Positions 1-10,613 of a stretch of DNA of 64,000 nt are shown here, one piece after another. Origin of the DNA: Rhizophagus irregularis. Taxonomy: Eukaryota; Glomeromycota; Glomeromycetes; Glomerales; Glomeraceae. The notes below the pieces were generated by a model, which saw only the letters and a program-made list of their open reading frames with translations, was not told where the DNA came from and did no database searches. The translations under genes and the position numbers were made by a program. Each line of letters opens with the position of its first letter. The stretch's first letter is position 1. The DNA lies in contig NC_089429.1 in NCBI RefSeq assembly GCF_026210795.1, positions 3,348,001-3,412,000 on the forward strand. The letters are read 5' to 3'.

Positions 1-983
1 TCTATTCCTTGCCCGCAAGGAGTTCCCAGCAATAGTGTTTTTTTTTTCAACCTATATATAAATTGGTTGAAATTCTAATTATATTATATTAATAATTTAT
101 TTAAATTTATTTATAAAAGATTTTTAATATTTATAAAATAATGTAATTATTAAATATAGTAGTAATTAAAATTTAGTAATCAATAATATTCTTATATTAA
201 ATTTTCTTTATTTTTTAATATAATATTGTTAATTGATTTTTGATTTTTGGGCTTATAAAAAACAACTGATAAACATAATAAAAGCTATGCAGGAAACAAA
301 AATGATAATCCTTAATCTTCATTATTATGCCATCTAGAATCTATATAATTAAAATGTTTAGTCTGTATAAATAAATTATAATTGTGAGCCATCGTCCATG
401 ATCTATTATAAGCTTATTAATCAATTAATATCTGATGCAAAGCAACAGCTAAATTTATTCATATTGGATATTAGATGTATATTACGTATGATTATTCAAT
501 CAGATTATTTTGAAATATAAATTTACCAACATAATTTTATTTATGTTACGTCGATGTTGTTTAAGATAATAAAAAAATAATTCTGTAATATTTAAAAATA
601 TTAAAAATGATATAAAATTATATACATAAATAAAAAAAATTCTCAATAATCATTGATAAGTTTGTTCAATAAATAATTACATCAATAATATTATAAATCA
701 ACTTAATTTTCCAATAATCATCATTGTTATTGATATATATTAACCAATTAGGATCATTATGATTACATGCATGTGATATCTAAAAATAGATAAAATCGTG
801 TGATTGTTTTTTTGTTTATTTTAAATTCTTTTCTTATTAAAACTTACAAAGTAATAAAAAAAATGTACCCACCAACTCATTCAAAAGAAAAGAATAAAAG
901 AAAGAAAATAATATGCCCACCTACTCACATATAAAAAAGAGAAAAGCCGATTTAAAATAAATAGTAGAGCTGTTAAGTAAGGT
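1..983. other. AT-rich intergenic DNA, no gene seen
   Basis: Very AT-rich sequence with stops in all frames. I see no coding region, tRNA-like fold or clear tandem repeat. The first 35 bases (GC-richer, with CTTGCCCGCAAGG forming a short hairpin) may be the edge of a repeat that lies outside the window. Confidence 0.5.
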
Positions 984-1061
984 ATGAAAATAGGATATAC
1001 ACGTATTTTTCATATTTTCTTTACAATATGTTGTGGTTTGAGTCTTTCTTTGTGGTATAAG

Positions 1062-1206
1062 TGTGAATATATTTTTCAACGGCCATGTATCTATTGCTTA
1101 TTAAATATATTTGCAATTTTTTGTCTTTCTTTTGTTAGACTATGGTATTACAATATGAAGTGTGAATATATTTTTCAACAGCCATGTATCTATTGCTTGT
1201 TACAAT
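1062..1206. repeat. two-copy direct repeat of about 48 bp
   Basis: A segment starting GTGTGAATATATTTTTCAAC and running through CCATGTATCTATTGCTT occurs at about 1062 and again at about 1158, nearly identical. It creates a 77-codon open frame (984–1217) whose repetitive, hydrophobic, cysteine-containing translation matches nothing I know. I treat that frame as a by-product of the repeat, not a gene. Confidence 0.6.
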
Positions 1207-1232
1207 TTCTTTTGTAATATTTGCTTTAGCCT

Positions 1233-1281
1233 GGAGGAAAATGTTATGAAATAGGGCTGGATATTTTATAACATTTTCTGC
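1233..1281. repeat. imperfect hairpin
   Basis: GAAAATGTTATGAAAT pairs with ATTTTATAACATTTTC (15 of 16 positions) across a loop of about 10 bases. It lies in a GC-richer stretch between AT-rich blocks. It could be the end of a small repeat element; no transcript can be inferred. Confidence 0.5.
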
Positions 1282-1499
1282 CTTCCAATTAATTTGTCTG
1301 GGGGTAGCCTGACAATTTGTCGTTGTCCGTCAGTTGTAGCAACCAGCATTTTTTTACAATATTATGATTTTAAGAAACAAAACTTTTTCAAAAATTTAAT
1401 AAAGAAAGAACTAACTTAAAAATATTATTTTATTATTCTTTACAAAACGCTGGCACTGAAGTTATTTTTTTTCTCACTTATCAAATCCCAACATGTCCA

Positions 1500-1725
1500 A
1501 AGACTAATCATGTAGTATGCTGTGGTCTGGAACACCCGAGGTTTATGACTACCTAAGGATGAAGTTGTAGGGTACTTCTGCCCGATAGGCTAGCCTCCTC
1601 TAACTTAGGGTCTTATTAATCGGGAGAAGAAGTAGTTTCTAAGTACCTTTCACATCAAGGATGGACATTTTTTGATACTGTGCATCAAGGTGGTAATCCT
1701 ATATCTGCGAATTCAAGAAAAAAAA
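1500..1725. other. GC-normal island, possible SINE-like or RNA-derived repeat
   Basis: About 200 bases of balanced composition stand in AT-rich DNA and end in an A-rich run (AAGAAAAAAAATC). No open frame is present. A compact non-coding island followed by an A-rich tail suggests a small retroposed element, but I could not find convincing Pol III A and B boxes. Confidence 0.3.
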
Positions 1726-2985
1726 TCTAAATCAAAAGAAATTGGAACCAACACATGTCAAGGTAATTTAAGCATTCTTTTTAAAAAAATTTAATCAAAG
1801 ATTAATTTGGTTTATATACAGTAAACCCAAGGAAAAAGAAAATATAATGTATTTTCAGAAGAATATGATAGTAATGCATATCAAAGTAACTTAAATATTT
1901 ATTTTTTATTTTATTAAAAAAAATATAATAAAAATATAATAACAAGATCTATTTTCTCTTTAAATAGCAAACTTCGAAAAAAGAGGTGGAATAAAACTGG
2001 AATAATATAAAGGTATATTTTTTACTAATTTTTATTTATATTATTAATATTTTTTTTAACACTCTTTCTTTTTTCTAATCTAACGTTTGTTTCTACTAAT
2101 ACTACTAAACATACTAACATTTTCTATCCATTTTATTTTTCTTTTTTTTTACTAACATTTTCTAATACCATTCCTTTTCTTTAACAATTTTGTTTAACAT
2201 TATTCATACTAATATTTTTATTACTAAAATACTTTACTATTTCTATTTCTTTCTTTTAAATATTAAACAGATAAAAATATGCAGCAAATAAATGAACACA
2301 TTATTTGGTATACATAATTCTAATTTTTTATATAGCTAGAATAATTTTTATATGATTTTTTGTATACTGGTCGAAATAGTCCAAATCGGCTAGAAATCGG
2401 ATGTCTGATTTTAGGTTGAATTTGGTGATAAAGATGGCCGAATTATCAACCCAAAAAAAGGTCCGATTGGCAGGCCAATTGATGCCAATCAGAATGTCCG
2501 AATTGAATTTATTTTTTATTCTGAATTGTTTAGTAATTTTAATTTGAATTGTTTAACCAATTGTGATGAATTTTGTCTAAATTATGGCAAATTTTAGATA
2601 ATTTTTTCTGAATTGTTTTAACTAATTGTGAAGAATTTTGTCTGAATTACAGCAAATTTTAGATAATTTTTTCCGAATTTAATCTGAATTGTTTAACCAA
2701 TTGTGATGAATTTTGTCTGAATTACAGCAAATTTTAGATGATTTTTTTTGAATTTTGTCTGAATTCTGTCTAAATTTTAGATTGAATGTGGATGATTTTT
2801 CCAAATTTAGTTTTAATTTAATTCAATTTTATTAGACATTTTAAATTACATTGTTATTAAAAATTACATTTAATATATATTCTTTAATTAATGTCTACCT
2901 TTCTAATCTAAAATACACCTATGCTATATTAATACCTATAATAAATTATTCTAAATTCGCTATTTTTAACCTAAAGAATAAAAAA
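1726..2985. other. AT-rich intergenic DNA with diverged repeats
   Basis: No gene is seen. At 2050–2280 there is a pyrimidine-rich stretch of 'ACTAACATTTTCTA'-type repeats ending TTTTAAATATTAAACAGAT; a similar stretch ending TTTTAAATGTTAAACAGAT occurs at about 58940–59275. From 2363 the sequence TACTGGTCGAAATAGTCC resembles the CACTA terminus at 60196 and may be an old CACTA end. At 2540–2760 a unit 'AACCAATTGTGATGAATTTTGTCTGAATTA' repeats about three times. Confidence 0.4.
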
Positions 2986-2989
2986 CAAA

Positions 2990-5000
2990 AAGAATTAATA
3001 AAAAATTAAGCAAAAAACTCACCAACAATTGACATTTCGAAATTTACCTGCAAATTGTTTCAAATTCATCATTCTTATATATCTAACCAAAACTTGCGTT
3101 TAAAGAGTCAAAAAGTTACCTAAAAGAAAAAACAAAGCATTAGAAATTGTTTTGCTAAAGAAATAGTCTAAATATCCCTTCTTACTAAAATCCACATCCG
3201 AAGATATTCAAAGAATCGGTAGCTATCTAAAAAGAATTCTAACCAAAAATCTATGTTTCAGATCATGATATTTCATGTCTTCTAAAAAAAATGGAAGAAA
3301 ATGAAACGTCAGTAAACATTTTGTTAAAATAAATCAAAAAAAAACTTCTATAGCACCTATATTGAATCTTGCACGTCCAAATATTCCAAGAAACTGGCCA
3401 TATTTCCATTAATATTTCCATATGCTCTCGTTAATAAACACAAAGGCTGGGCGCCTAAAAAAAAAGAGTAAATGAAACGTTAGTAAAAAACGCTTCGTTA
3501 AATGAATTAATTGAAAGTAATAACTAGTAAATAACCTTTCTCACCAAGCTTCTGATGCGTCATCCAAATATCGAAGAACTGGCCACCTATAAATAAAAAA
3601 ATAAAACATTATTAGAAACGTTTCATTAGGAGAATTATTTATTCAAAGAAAAAAAAATGAGAAAAATGAACGTTATCTAACGTTCATTAAAAAAAAAAAT
3701 ATTTCGAAGTTACCTTCAAAATAGAGTCCAAGACCCGCACTTTGGTATTCTGGGACCTACAAAAATTAAGAACGAACATTAGTAACGTTCGTTAGATAAG
3801 CTAATGAAATCTTTCGAAGTTTTACCTTCGAAATGCCACGTTGAACTCATCCTGAAACCTGACCGAGGATACAAAAGGGAAAAAAAGTTAATGGTTTTTT
3901 TTAAATTAAAGTTTCGAAAATTTGTTTCGAAACTTACCTGGAATTCAGTATTCACGTCGGAGCCGATTTTCCTGCAAAAAAAAACAAAAAATGTTAAAAA
4001 TTAACATTTTTTTTAAAGTTTCAAATAAAATTCGAAACTTTATTTGCAAGATTCTGGTATCCAAATTGGAGCCAATTTCTATACAAAAAAAAATAATAAA
4101 AAATAATAAAAATGTTTAACGTTTTTTATTAAGTTTCGTCAAAAAGTTTCGAAAATCGAAACTTTACCTGTAGGATGGCAAATTAGAGCCGATTCCCTAC
4201 AAAAAAATATATAAAAAATATATAAAAACGTTAAAATAACGTTTTTTTATAAGTTTCATATAGTTAATTCAAAACTTACATGGCCAAATCTCAAACCCGA
4301 TTTCCTACAAAAAAAAATATAAAAAACGTTAAAATAAACGTTTTTTATTAAGTTTTGAAAAGAAACTTCAAAACTTTACCTATTGGATTCCTAATATCCA
4401 ATTCAGCGATAAAAAAAGAAAAAAATAATGTTAAAATAACGTTTTTTTAAGTTTTTTTAAGTTTCAATCGAAACTTCAAAAAAATAATAAAATATAATAA
4501 AAAACGTTAAATTAAACATTTTTTATTAATATTTTCAAAAAGTTTTGAAAAATCAAAACTTTACCTGCAAGATTCCGGTATCCAAATTGGAGCCAATTTC
4601 CCTGCAAAAAATTTAATAAAATAATAAAAAAAATGTTAAATTAAACGTTTTTTATTAATATTTTTCAAAAAGTTTCGAAAAATCGAAACTTTACCTGCGG
4701 GATTCCAGTATCCAAATTGGAGCTGATTTCCCTGCAAAAAAATTAATAAAAATAATAAAAAACGTTAAGTTAAACGTTTTTTATTAATATTTTTCAAAAA
4801 GTTTTGAAAAATCGAAACTTTACCTGCAGAATTCCGGTATCCAAATTGGAGCTGATTTCCCTGCAAAAAATTTAATAAAATATAATAAAAAACGTTAAAT
4901 TAAACGTTTTTTATTAATATTTTTCAAAAGTTTCAAAAAATTAAAACTCTACCTGTGGGATTCTGGTATCCACATTGGAGCCGATTTTCCTGCAAAAAAA
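2990..5000 (-). repeat. tandem array of exon-like modules, minus orientation (left part)
   Basis: About ten units with a 110–130 bp period. Read on the minus strand, each has a pyrimidine/A-rich tract ending TTTGCAG or TTTGTAG, a 35–40 nt conserved core (best copies at about 4566, 4694, 4822 and 4950; core starts GGAAATCAGCTCCAATTTGG and ends near CCCGCAG), then GTAAAGTTT or GTAAGTTT. Those edges match fungal 3' and 5' splice sites. Between cores sits an inverted repeat of AACGTTTAATTTAACGTT type. The 37-nt core at 4694 has no stop in any frame of its coding strand. The Maverick-like element entered this array; it continues at 53940. Confidence 0.65.
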
Positions 5001-5668
5001 GTTGTCGGGCTGGTAGTGTGTCTCGCTAACGCTCACCCCACCTCGGCCTCACGGCCTCGCAGTACCTCCTTCCCCCTCCATGGGGTAGAGAATTCCCCCA
5101 TATATACTACCGCCATGGCCACAGTGGCCATGGCTGGTCACAGTACTTTCCAACTTCTTTTTTTTACTCCATTTTTTCTTATATATAAAACTACTATGAC
5201 CACTATGACCACTATGACCAGACTACTAAAAAGTGGATAAAAACGCGAATAAAGCCAAAATCAGACAGAATATCCGGTCATAGTACTGGCCACAGTTCAA
5301 AAAACTTATGATAATACTATGGCCACCTTAGTTAGCCCCTCAGGCTCTAAAACCCGATTCAAGCTATGACCACCCTTTATCTACTTACCTGGGACACCGA
5401 ACTATGCCACCGAACTATGACCACCGAACTATGACCGCCGAACTATGACCACCGAACTATGACCGCCGAACTATGACCACCGAACTATGACCACTCTATG
5501 TCCCAAACTATGGCAGCCGAACTATGGACACCTTAGTCAGCCCCTCAGGTTCTAAAATCCGATTCAAGCTATGGACACCTGCCCCTCTATCTCACTCGAA
5601 AAAATATATTCGGCAATTGAAGATTAGGTAACTATAAATTAGTACTCGATTTGATAGAACAAAAAATG
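5001..5668 (+). repeat. left terminal inverted repeat of the Maverick-like element
   Basis: Matches the reverse complement of 53071–53939 almost throughout, apart from about 200 bp present only on the right. It contains a perfect 23-bp palindrome (5112–5134, centred on CCACAGTGG), a minisatellite of a 15-bp unit CCGAACTATGACCAC (5395–5530), and a shared promoter-like segment near 5617 (AATTGAAGATTAGG). Identity ends at the ATG of the first gene (5666–5668). Confidence 0.9.
5617..5665 (+). promoter_or_regulatory. TIR-borne upstream region with TGAAGATA-like motif
   Basis: AATTGAAGATTAGGTAAC lies about 40 nt before the ATG at 5666. The same sequence stands before the helicase gene at the other end, because both lie in the TIR. 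Related TGAAGAT/TAAAGATA motifs precede at least four other genes of the element. A promoter role is inferred from position and recurrence. Confidence 0.5.
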
Positions 5669-6191
5669 ACATATACCGTAGAAAAGTTGGCAGGAATCTT
5701 TAGCCGCACAGTCCCGGATGTTATGGGTATCAATAGGGAGATCCTAAAAAGCCACCAAAATCTGCACGCAGTATCAGTAATCCCCGAACTTGTAGGCCAT
5801 ATCCTGGAACGTATTCCAAGTAGCAATTTTAGACCGCATCTTCTAGAAGTCAGCCCAATCTGGAGAGCCGAAGCTGAACAAGTACTCTGGAAGCGGCATA
5901 AAGAAGCTGAGAAGGTATACAAACAGGCAGTAGACTACTACAGGGAGGCCATTGACAATTTCAATGAAGCCGATCAGAAAAAATACACTAGGTTCGCAGG
6001 AATGGTGGCAGTAGAAAGAGCTCTCCTCAGATGTGACTTTATAACGCAAGAGTCCGACTGGGGAGAAATGGACTCAAATAACGTATAACATCCAATTGCT
6101 TAAAGAAGGCCGCACTCTTGATGACTCAGACGATGAATCAGATGATGGAGAGGTATCTCTCGATGACTCAGATGATGAGGAATACTTTTAG
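5666..6191 (+). pseudogene. unknown Maverick-element gene with acidic tail, frameshifted
   Basis: I do not recognise this protein. It begins MTYTVEKLAGIF at the ATG that forms the inner edge of the TIR, and runs about 140 residues of mostly helical, charged sequence. The original frame stops at 6088, but a shifted frame continues through TYNIQLLKEG to an Asp/Ser-rich tail (DDSDDESDDGE, ending DDSDDEEYF, stop 6189–6191). That looks like the true C-terminus after a small indel near 6060–6080. It is transcribed inward from the left TIR, mirroring the helicase at the right end, so the same TIR promoter may drive both. Confidence 0.6.
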
Positions 6192-6200
6192 AAGGCGATA

Positions 6201-6521
6201 CTAATCCGTCTTCCTCTTTTTTGCCTCCTTAAGGCATTTATCAATACACTGTTTACACGCGTCATCAGCCTCTAAAATTTTTTGCCCGAGTTTTTTGCAT
6301 TGCCGATTGTACGCCGTCTGATGTCTTTTAGCTGCGGTTTCTTTTTTCTTCTCCTTGGTTTTCTTTTTGATAACCCAGTCTATCCCAGTAAAAGTATTCT
6401 TATGCATCCCACAAACTACACAGTCACCATGTAAACGATAGCGGCCATTTGTGGTCATATCTTGTATTTCACTAGCAGTCTCGGTTTCCTTCTTACACTT
6501 TAGGCAGTAAAATCGTGTCAT
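6201..6521 (-). CDS. small zinc-ribbon protein (DUF5679-like)
   Basis: A 106-residue protein starting MTRFYCLKCKKETETAS, with a second cysteine pair in GDCVVCGMHKNTF near residues 32–42. The CxxC…CxxC layout with the intervening 'NGRYRLHG' core resembles the short zinc-ribbon domains (DUF5679 type) found in several large DNA viruses. A Lys-rich stretch (KKKTKEKKKE) and further Cys pairs (CKQCIDKC) follow. I chose the ATG at 6521, not a longer upstream frame, because the zinc ribbon starts immediately and the start lies 45 bp from the divergent integrase start. Role unknown; nucleic-acid binding is plausible. Confidence 0.6.
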   Translation of the reverse strand: MTRFYCLKCKKETETASEIQDMTTNGRYRLHGDCVVCGMHKNTFTGIDWVIKKKTKEKKKETAAKRHQTAYNRQCKKLGQKILEADDACKQCIDKCLKEAKKRKTD

Positions 6522-6565
6522 CTTAAGATTTGAAGTCCGAAATCTTTCCTTTAATTTGTCGTAAT

Positions 6566-7659
6566 ATGTCGCATTTAGAGAATTACTACAAATACTACAA
6601 TCTCTCCAGAGTACCGGCACGAATTCTAAAAGGTGAGGAGCACTACAACCTATATAAAAAGCCCCTAAAAAAGAAGTTATCAGAGCATCCACGAGTAGTT
6701 GTATGGAAACCAAATGCAACACATCAGGCAGATCTTGCAGAGATGCCAGTCGACCCCAAAGGATTCCACTATTTCCTCGTAGTGGTGGAAGTCGCGGGTA
6801 AACAAGTCGATGCAGAACCCCTAAAGGATAAGACTGCAAATAGGGTTCTAAACGTGGTTCGTAAAATCTACAGAAGAAATCGTATTAAGCCACCAACACA
6901 CAGACTGGAGACAGACTCCGGATTAGAATTCACTAACGACCAGGTACGTGATTTTTTCCTGAACAGCCTAAGGGTAATGATGAGGTTCAGGCGAACCAAG
7001 GACGGGACAAAACAGCAATCATCGCTGAACGAGCCATCCAAGCAATCCAGGAACCTCTCCTAAAACGAATGGTGGCGCGGGAGTTGAAGACCGGGGTGAC
7101 GTCCGTGGAATGGTCAGAAGATTTCTGTGATGTAGTTAATAAAATAGATGAAATCTGGCAGAGAAATCCCCCAGACATTCCGACAGGGTCACCCAAAGTG
7201 TCAAAAAAGACGGAACTTCTCTCTGAAGGAACACATGTCCGAGTCAAGTTAGACGAACCTATTTCAGTACTCGGGAATAAACTCCATGGAAAATTTCGTA
7301 CAGGTGACATAAGATGGAATCCCAATATCCGTGTCATCAAAAAAATGATCCTCTCACCTGAACAGCCTCCTACGTATCTTCTTGATGGACCACACGAGCG
7401 TCTAGGTGTATCCAGATGTGCGTACACCCGAAAAGAGTTGCAGATTGTTCCAGAAAATGAACATCCCCCACCTGACTCCGTGATAAGAGGGCAACTCGAA
7501 AGATTTGTACCTGAGCGGATACTCCGGCATCGCATCAGGAAGGGTCAAGACCAGTATCTAGTCAAGTGGGAACGATACCCAGATACCGAAGCCACTTGGG
7601 AACCCGCTGACCGGTTGGAGGAGGATGTCCCTGCCTTAATCCGCAAGTTTTGGAAATAA
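6566..7659 (+). pseudogene. Maverick/retroviral-type DDE integrase with C-terminal chromodomain, one frameshift
   Basis: Would cut and join element ends to target DNA. Catalytic residues are visible: Asp in HQADLAEM (residue about 56), Asp in LETDSGLEFTND (about 117), and, about 36 residues later in the next frame, Glu in IIAERAIQAI, a DD35E-type spacing. The C-terminus (about 7516–7656) is a chromodomain with QYLVKWERYPDTEATWEP, expected to bind modified histone tails and bias insertion into heterochromatin. The frame breaks between about 6960 and 7020; the rest reads cleanly from 7069. The ATG at 6566 (MSHLENYYKYYN) is chosen over an earlier non-ATG opening. Chromodomain integrases occur in both Polintons and Ty3/gypsy elements; here no reverse transcriptase or RNase H accompanies it. 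Confidence 0.88.
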
Positions 7660-7673
7660 AAAATAAATATTCC

Positions 7674-9896
7674 CTATTTTTTGTCTCCTCGATTCACATC
7701 AGAAACTATCGGGATAAAAACATTCTTCTCATTACAAGTAAGGGCGATATGTTCACGTGATTCATGGACATCATAATTGTAACGTTTCAGACACGTCCGG
7801 CTCAATCCAATCTCCTTATGCTTGTAATCGCTTAAAACCGCGAGATTCTCAGTGATTACACAATCAGGGGTTAGTTTGATTGACACACCTTTTACCATGC
7901 CGAATGTCCTACCAGAACCCGGAGCGCCAGATATGTTATGTGTAATACTCTTGTCGATATCCAACCCTAATTCTTCAGCGGCTTCCCTCTGAATAAAAGA
8001 CGCGTTAGCACAAGTGTCTGCTAAACACTGAATTGCTATCCCATTGACCTTCCCATCCAGCGCTAAAAGATCTTTAGTATTCTCCAAACGAGCTATGTCA
8101 ATATCCATCGGGTCATCTTCCCTGATATCCTCTTCTTGTTTTTCCTCAACTAGGTCTTCCGGAATCTCCGTACTTTTACGAGCAGACTTTAATTCTTCCC
8201 AAAGAATCTCGCGGAGTAATTTTCTAAAATCTGCAGACCTTAATAAACTTAATGAATCATTTTTGGTGACGGCTTTTATAAGTGTGGGCTTACTACTAGT
8301 AACCTTCACAGGAATCTTAATAGGAGTCATTTTAACTGATTTTTTTGGAACAGATTTAAGAAGTTTCAAGATACTTACACCCTTATCCGAGTTTACTTTT
8401 TTTTGTACTTCGAACCGCACAAATCCGAAAACCACCTTCCTCATCGGGAACAATTTTCAAGTCATCAAAACTCGCGGTATTAGTATCAATATCCATAGCA
8501 TCATCATTAAGATCAAGGTTTCTCATTGCTCGGGCTAATTCCAGATCATCGCGTCTATCTTTAGCCTTCTGAAGTCTCTTTGGAAATCTTTTAGACGTCT
8601 CATATCCCATAATAAGATCAATAACATGTTGATCATCCTCACTAGTCCACTCAGGAGCATCAGGGTCACCAGGGTCATCACCAAAATTATGATCTACATA
8701 ACCATCATCCCAATCTGGCATCCCTGATGATCCTGAACAACGCGTGGCCGTGGCTTTGGCCGAACAGGTTTAATCTGTTGTCTATAGACCGGTGGTTTAC
8801 GAACTGGCTTAGATGCTTGTAATTGTTTAAATTGTGCCTGGAAATTCTTGGTAAGTTCCTCGGCTTGTGCCTTGAGCAATTCTTGTAATCGTTCTTGAGT
8901 AATAACGTCTGTCGACCTTTGTATTACAGCACCTTCGTGTGGAGTCACGGGATGAGTATAGCCAGCCAATTCCTCTTTTTTAGCCTTTTCAATACCCTGA
9001 CGCCTTTGTAATCCATAGAACATTTCGCCCTTTCATCGCTCAAGATCACTCAATCTATCGATTAATGTATTAAGAGGTGCCGCCCCGATTCTGGAAGCTT
9101 CAATAACGTTTTCTGGCAAAAGTCCTTTATAGAACTGGTCAGTAACCATAATTCGATTATATCCTACAATATCCCCAGCCCTCTCAACTCGCTTGTAGTA
9201 AGATCGAACAGGTTCACCTTGTTCCTGGTAAAGGTTACTAAATCGTATTTGAAGTCTTTCTTCCACGACGGTTGGAAAATTTGTGCGCATATGCATAAAT
9301 GCTTGATCCAGGAGAATCCCCTGTAAGACTATCGGTTGATTCTGGGCAGCAGCATTGAATGGACCTCCATGATCTCCCAACCCATTAACGGGTAGATGAG
9401 TAGGACGTCCGCCCGCACGCCTCCACTGCTCTTCAACTTTAAAATTCGTTCTAACGATATCAGCGCGTGACGGGAAAAATGCGTCTCCAATAGTTACCGC
9501 CGCATTAGCCGCAACTAGAGAATATGCATGAGCAGCAGATCCAGGCACATAAGTATTAGGATGTAGTCGTCCAGCACCAGCATTTTCAGGAACAACCAAA
9601 GCTCTGAATGCTCGGCGAGTAGCACTGGCTCCACCATTTGCAGCAGCTACTAACTGAATATTCGAGAGTTCCCAATTTTTTCCAGTAAGTTCCACATCAA
9701 ACCACCTTGCCGCTTCATTTCTCATACAGCTACGAAGAACCCCCATCGCTCGCACCCGACCAGGAGGCGCACCGGCATCGTCCAATGGATCAATACCAAC
9801 GGTATTAATATACCCTAAAAAGTTATCAATAAAAAGATTAAGATCTTCATCTTCCCGACCATGAAATATGGGGGCAGCTATACCAACGGCAGCCAT
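7674..9896 (-). pseudogene. Gag–retropepsin polyprotein (retrotransposon-type capsid and aspartic protease), broken
   Basis: One decayed gene of about 740 codons in four pieces: 9896–9033, then in frame past a TGA to 8694, then 8721–8383 and 8453–7674 in other frames. The first part (MAAVGIAAPIFHGREDEDL) has Ty3/gypsy Gag capsid features: FIDNFLGYI, GVLRSCMRNEAARWFD, a major-homology-like LQIRFSNLYQEQGEPVRSYY, and DQFYKGLLPENVI. A Gln-rich coil and an acidic linker follow. Last is a retropepsin-like domain with KVNGIAIQCLADTCANASFI, where DTC replaces the usual DTG/DSG, and a later hydrophobic motif LAVLSDYKHKEIGLS. Known Polintons use a jelly-roll capsid and adenain-type protease; here this module sits in their place. 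No CCHC knuckle is visible. Confidence 0.8.
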
Positions 9897-10582
9897 ATCG
9901 TATTTTGTGGATGGTTGAGAGGAGGTGGAGGAAGGTTCAATTGTCTAATCCGAAACCATTGTACTTGGATACGCAGAGCGGCTATTTGTTGAAAAAGTCG
10001 ATTCCTAAGACGTCCCAATGTCTGAATTCCAAAAAGAACCCGATTATTGGCATATACAAGCCAATTTCATGCCGCATCACGCTCGCCTATAGCTCTATTA
10101 CGTTCACCTATAGCTCTATTACGTTCTCCTCTCATAAGATTATATTGCTGCTGAAGACGACGATTAGTCGTCCGCATACCACCAAACTCACGTTCCAATT
10201 CAGCCAAATTAGCTTCTAAACTAGTAATAGTATCTTGTACGTTATTTAGCTCATCTTGTGTAAGACCTAACAAACCCGTTTGAACCTCGAGTTCATCTTG
10301 TAATTCATCACGTTCTTTTCGAGATCGATCACGTTCCGCTTTTAATATATCACGTTCTTCATATGTTTCTCTACAGCGATGAATTAATAAATTAAGAGCA
10401 TGTTTAAGACGATGGTTTGCATTTTGTACATCTCGATTAACAACCATGCGATCACTGACAGTTAAAAAATCTGTTAGATCCTTAATTACCGCAACTAATG
10501 GTATATTATTCATATCACACAAATCCCTAGGAGGCGGTCCAGTAGGCTCTGAAGGAGTATAAATTGCAATTGGTGTCGACAT
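9878..10582 (-). pseudogene. coiled-coil protein overlapping the Gag start
   Basis: Begins MSTPIAIYTPSEPTGPP and becomes a long heptad-like coiled coil (ERDILKAERDRSRKERDELQ; later GERNRAIGERNRAIGERD). An in-frame TGA at 10067–10069 interrupts it; the frame then continues for about 60 residues to a Pro-rich end (LNLPPPPLNHPQN) with stop at 9878–9880. Its last 19 bases overlap the Gag ATG (9896) in the −1 frame, so it could be an N-terminal extension joined to Gag by frameshifting, or a separate scaffold protein. It is divergent from the ATPase gene (32 bp between starts). Confidence 0.6.
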
Positions 10583-10613
10583 CGTATTTAAACTAAGATA
10601 GAATAAAATTCAA
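10583..10613. promoter_or_regulatory. short divergent promoter region
   Basis: Only 31 bp separate the starts of the coiled-coil gene (minus) and the ATPase gene (plus). It contains CTAAGATAGAATAAAATT, an AAGATA core like the motif upstream of other genes in this element. Shared bidirectional control is inferred. Confidence 0.35.

Noticed and set aside
984-1217. 77-codon cysteine-rich frame
   Set aside because: Half of it is a duplicated 48-bp DNA segment. There is no signal of coding beyond the repeat.
5016-5240. 74-codon frame in the left TIR
   Set aside because: It lies across the palindrome and the ACTATGACC repeats. No comparable ATG-initiated frame is kept intact in the other TIR, which carries an extra 200 bp there.
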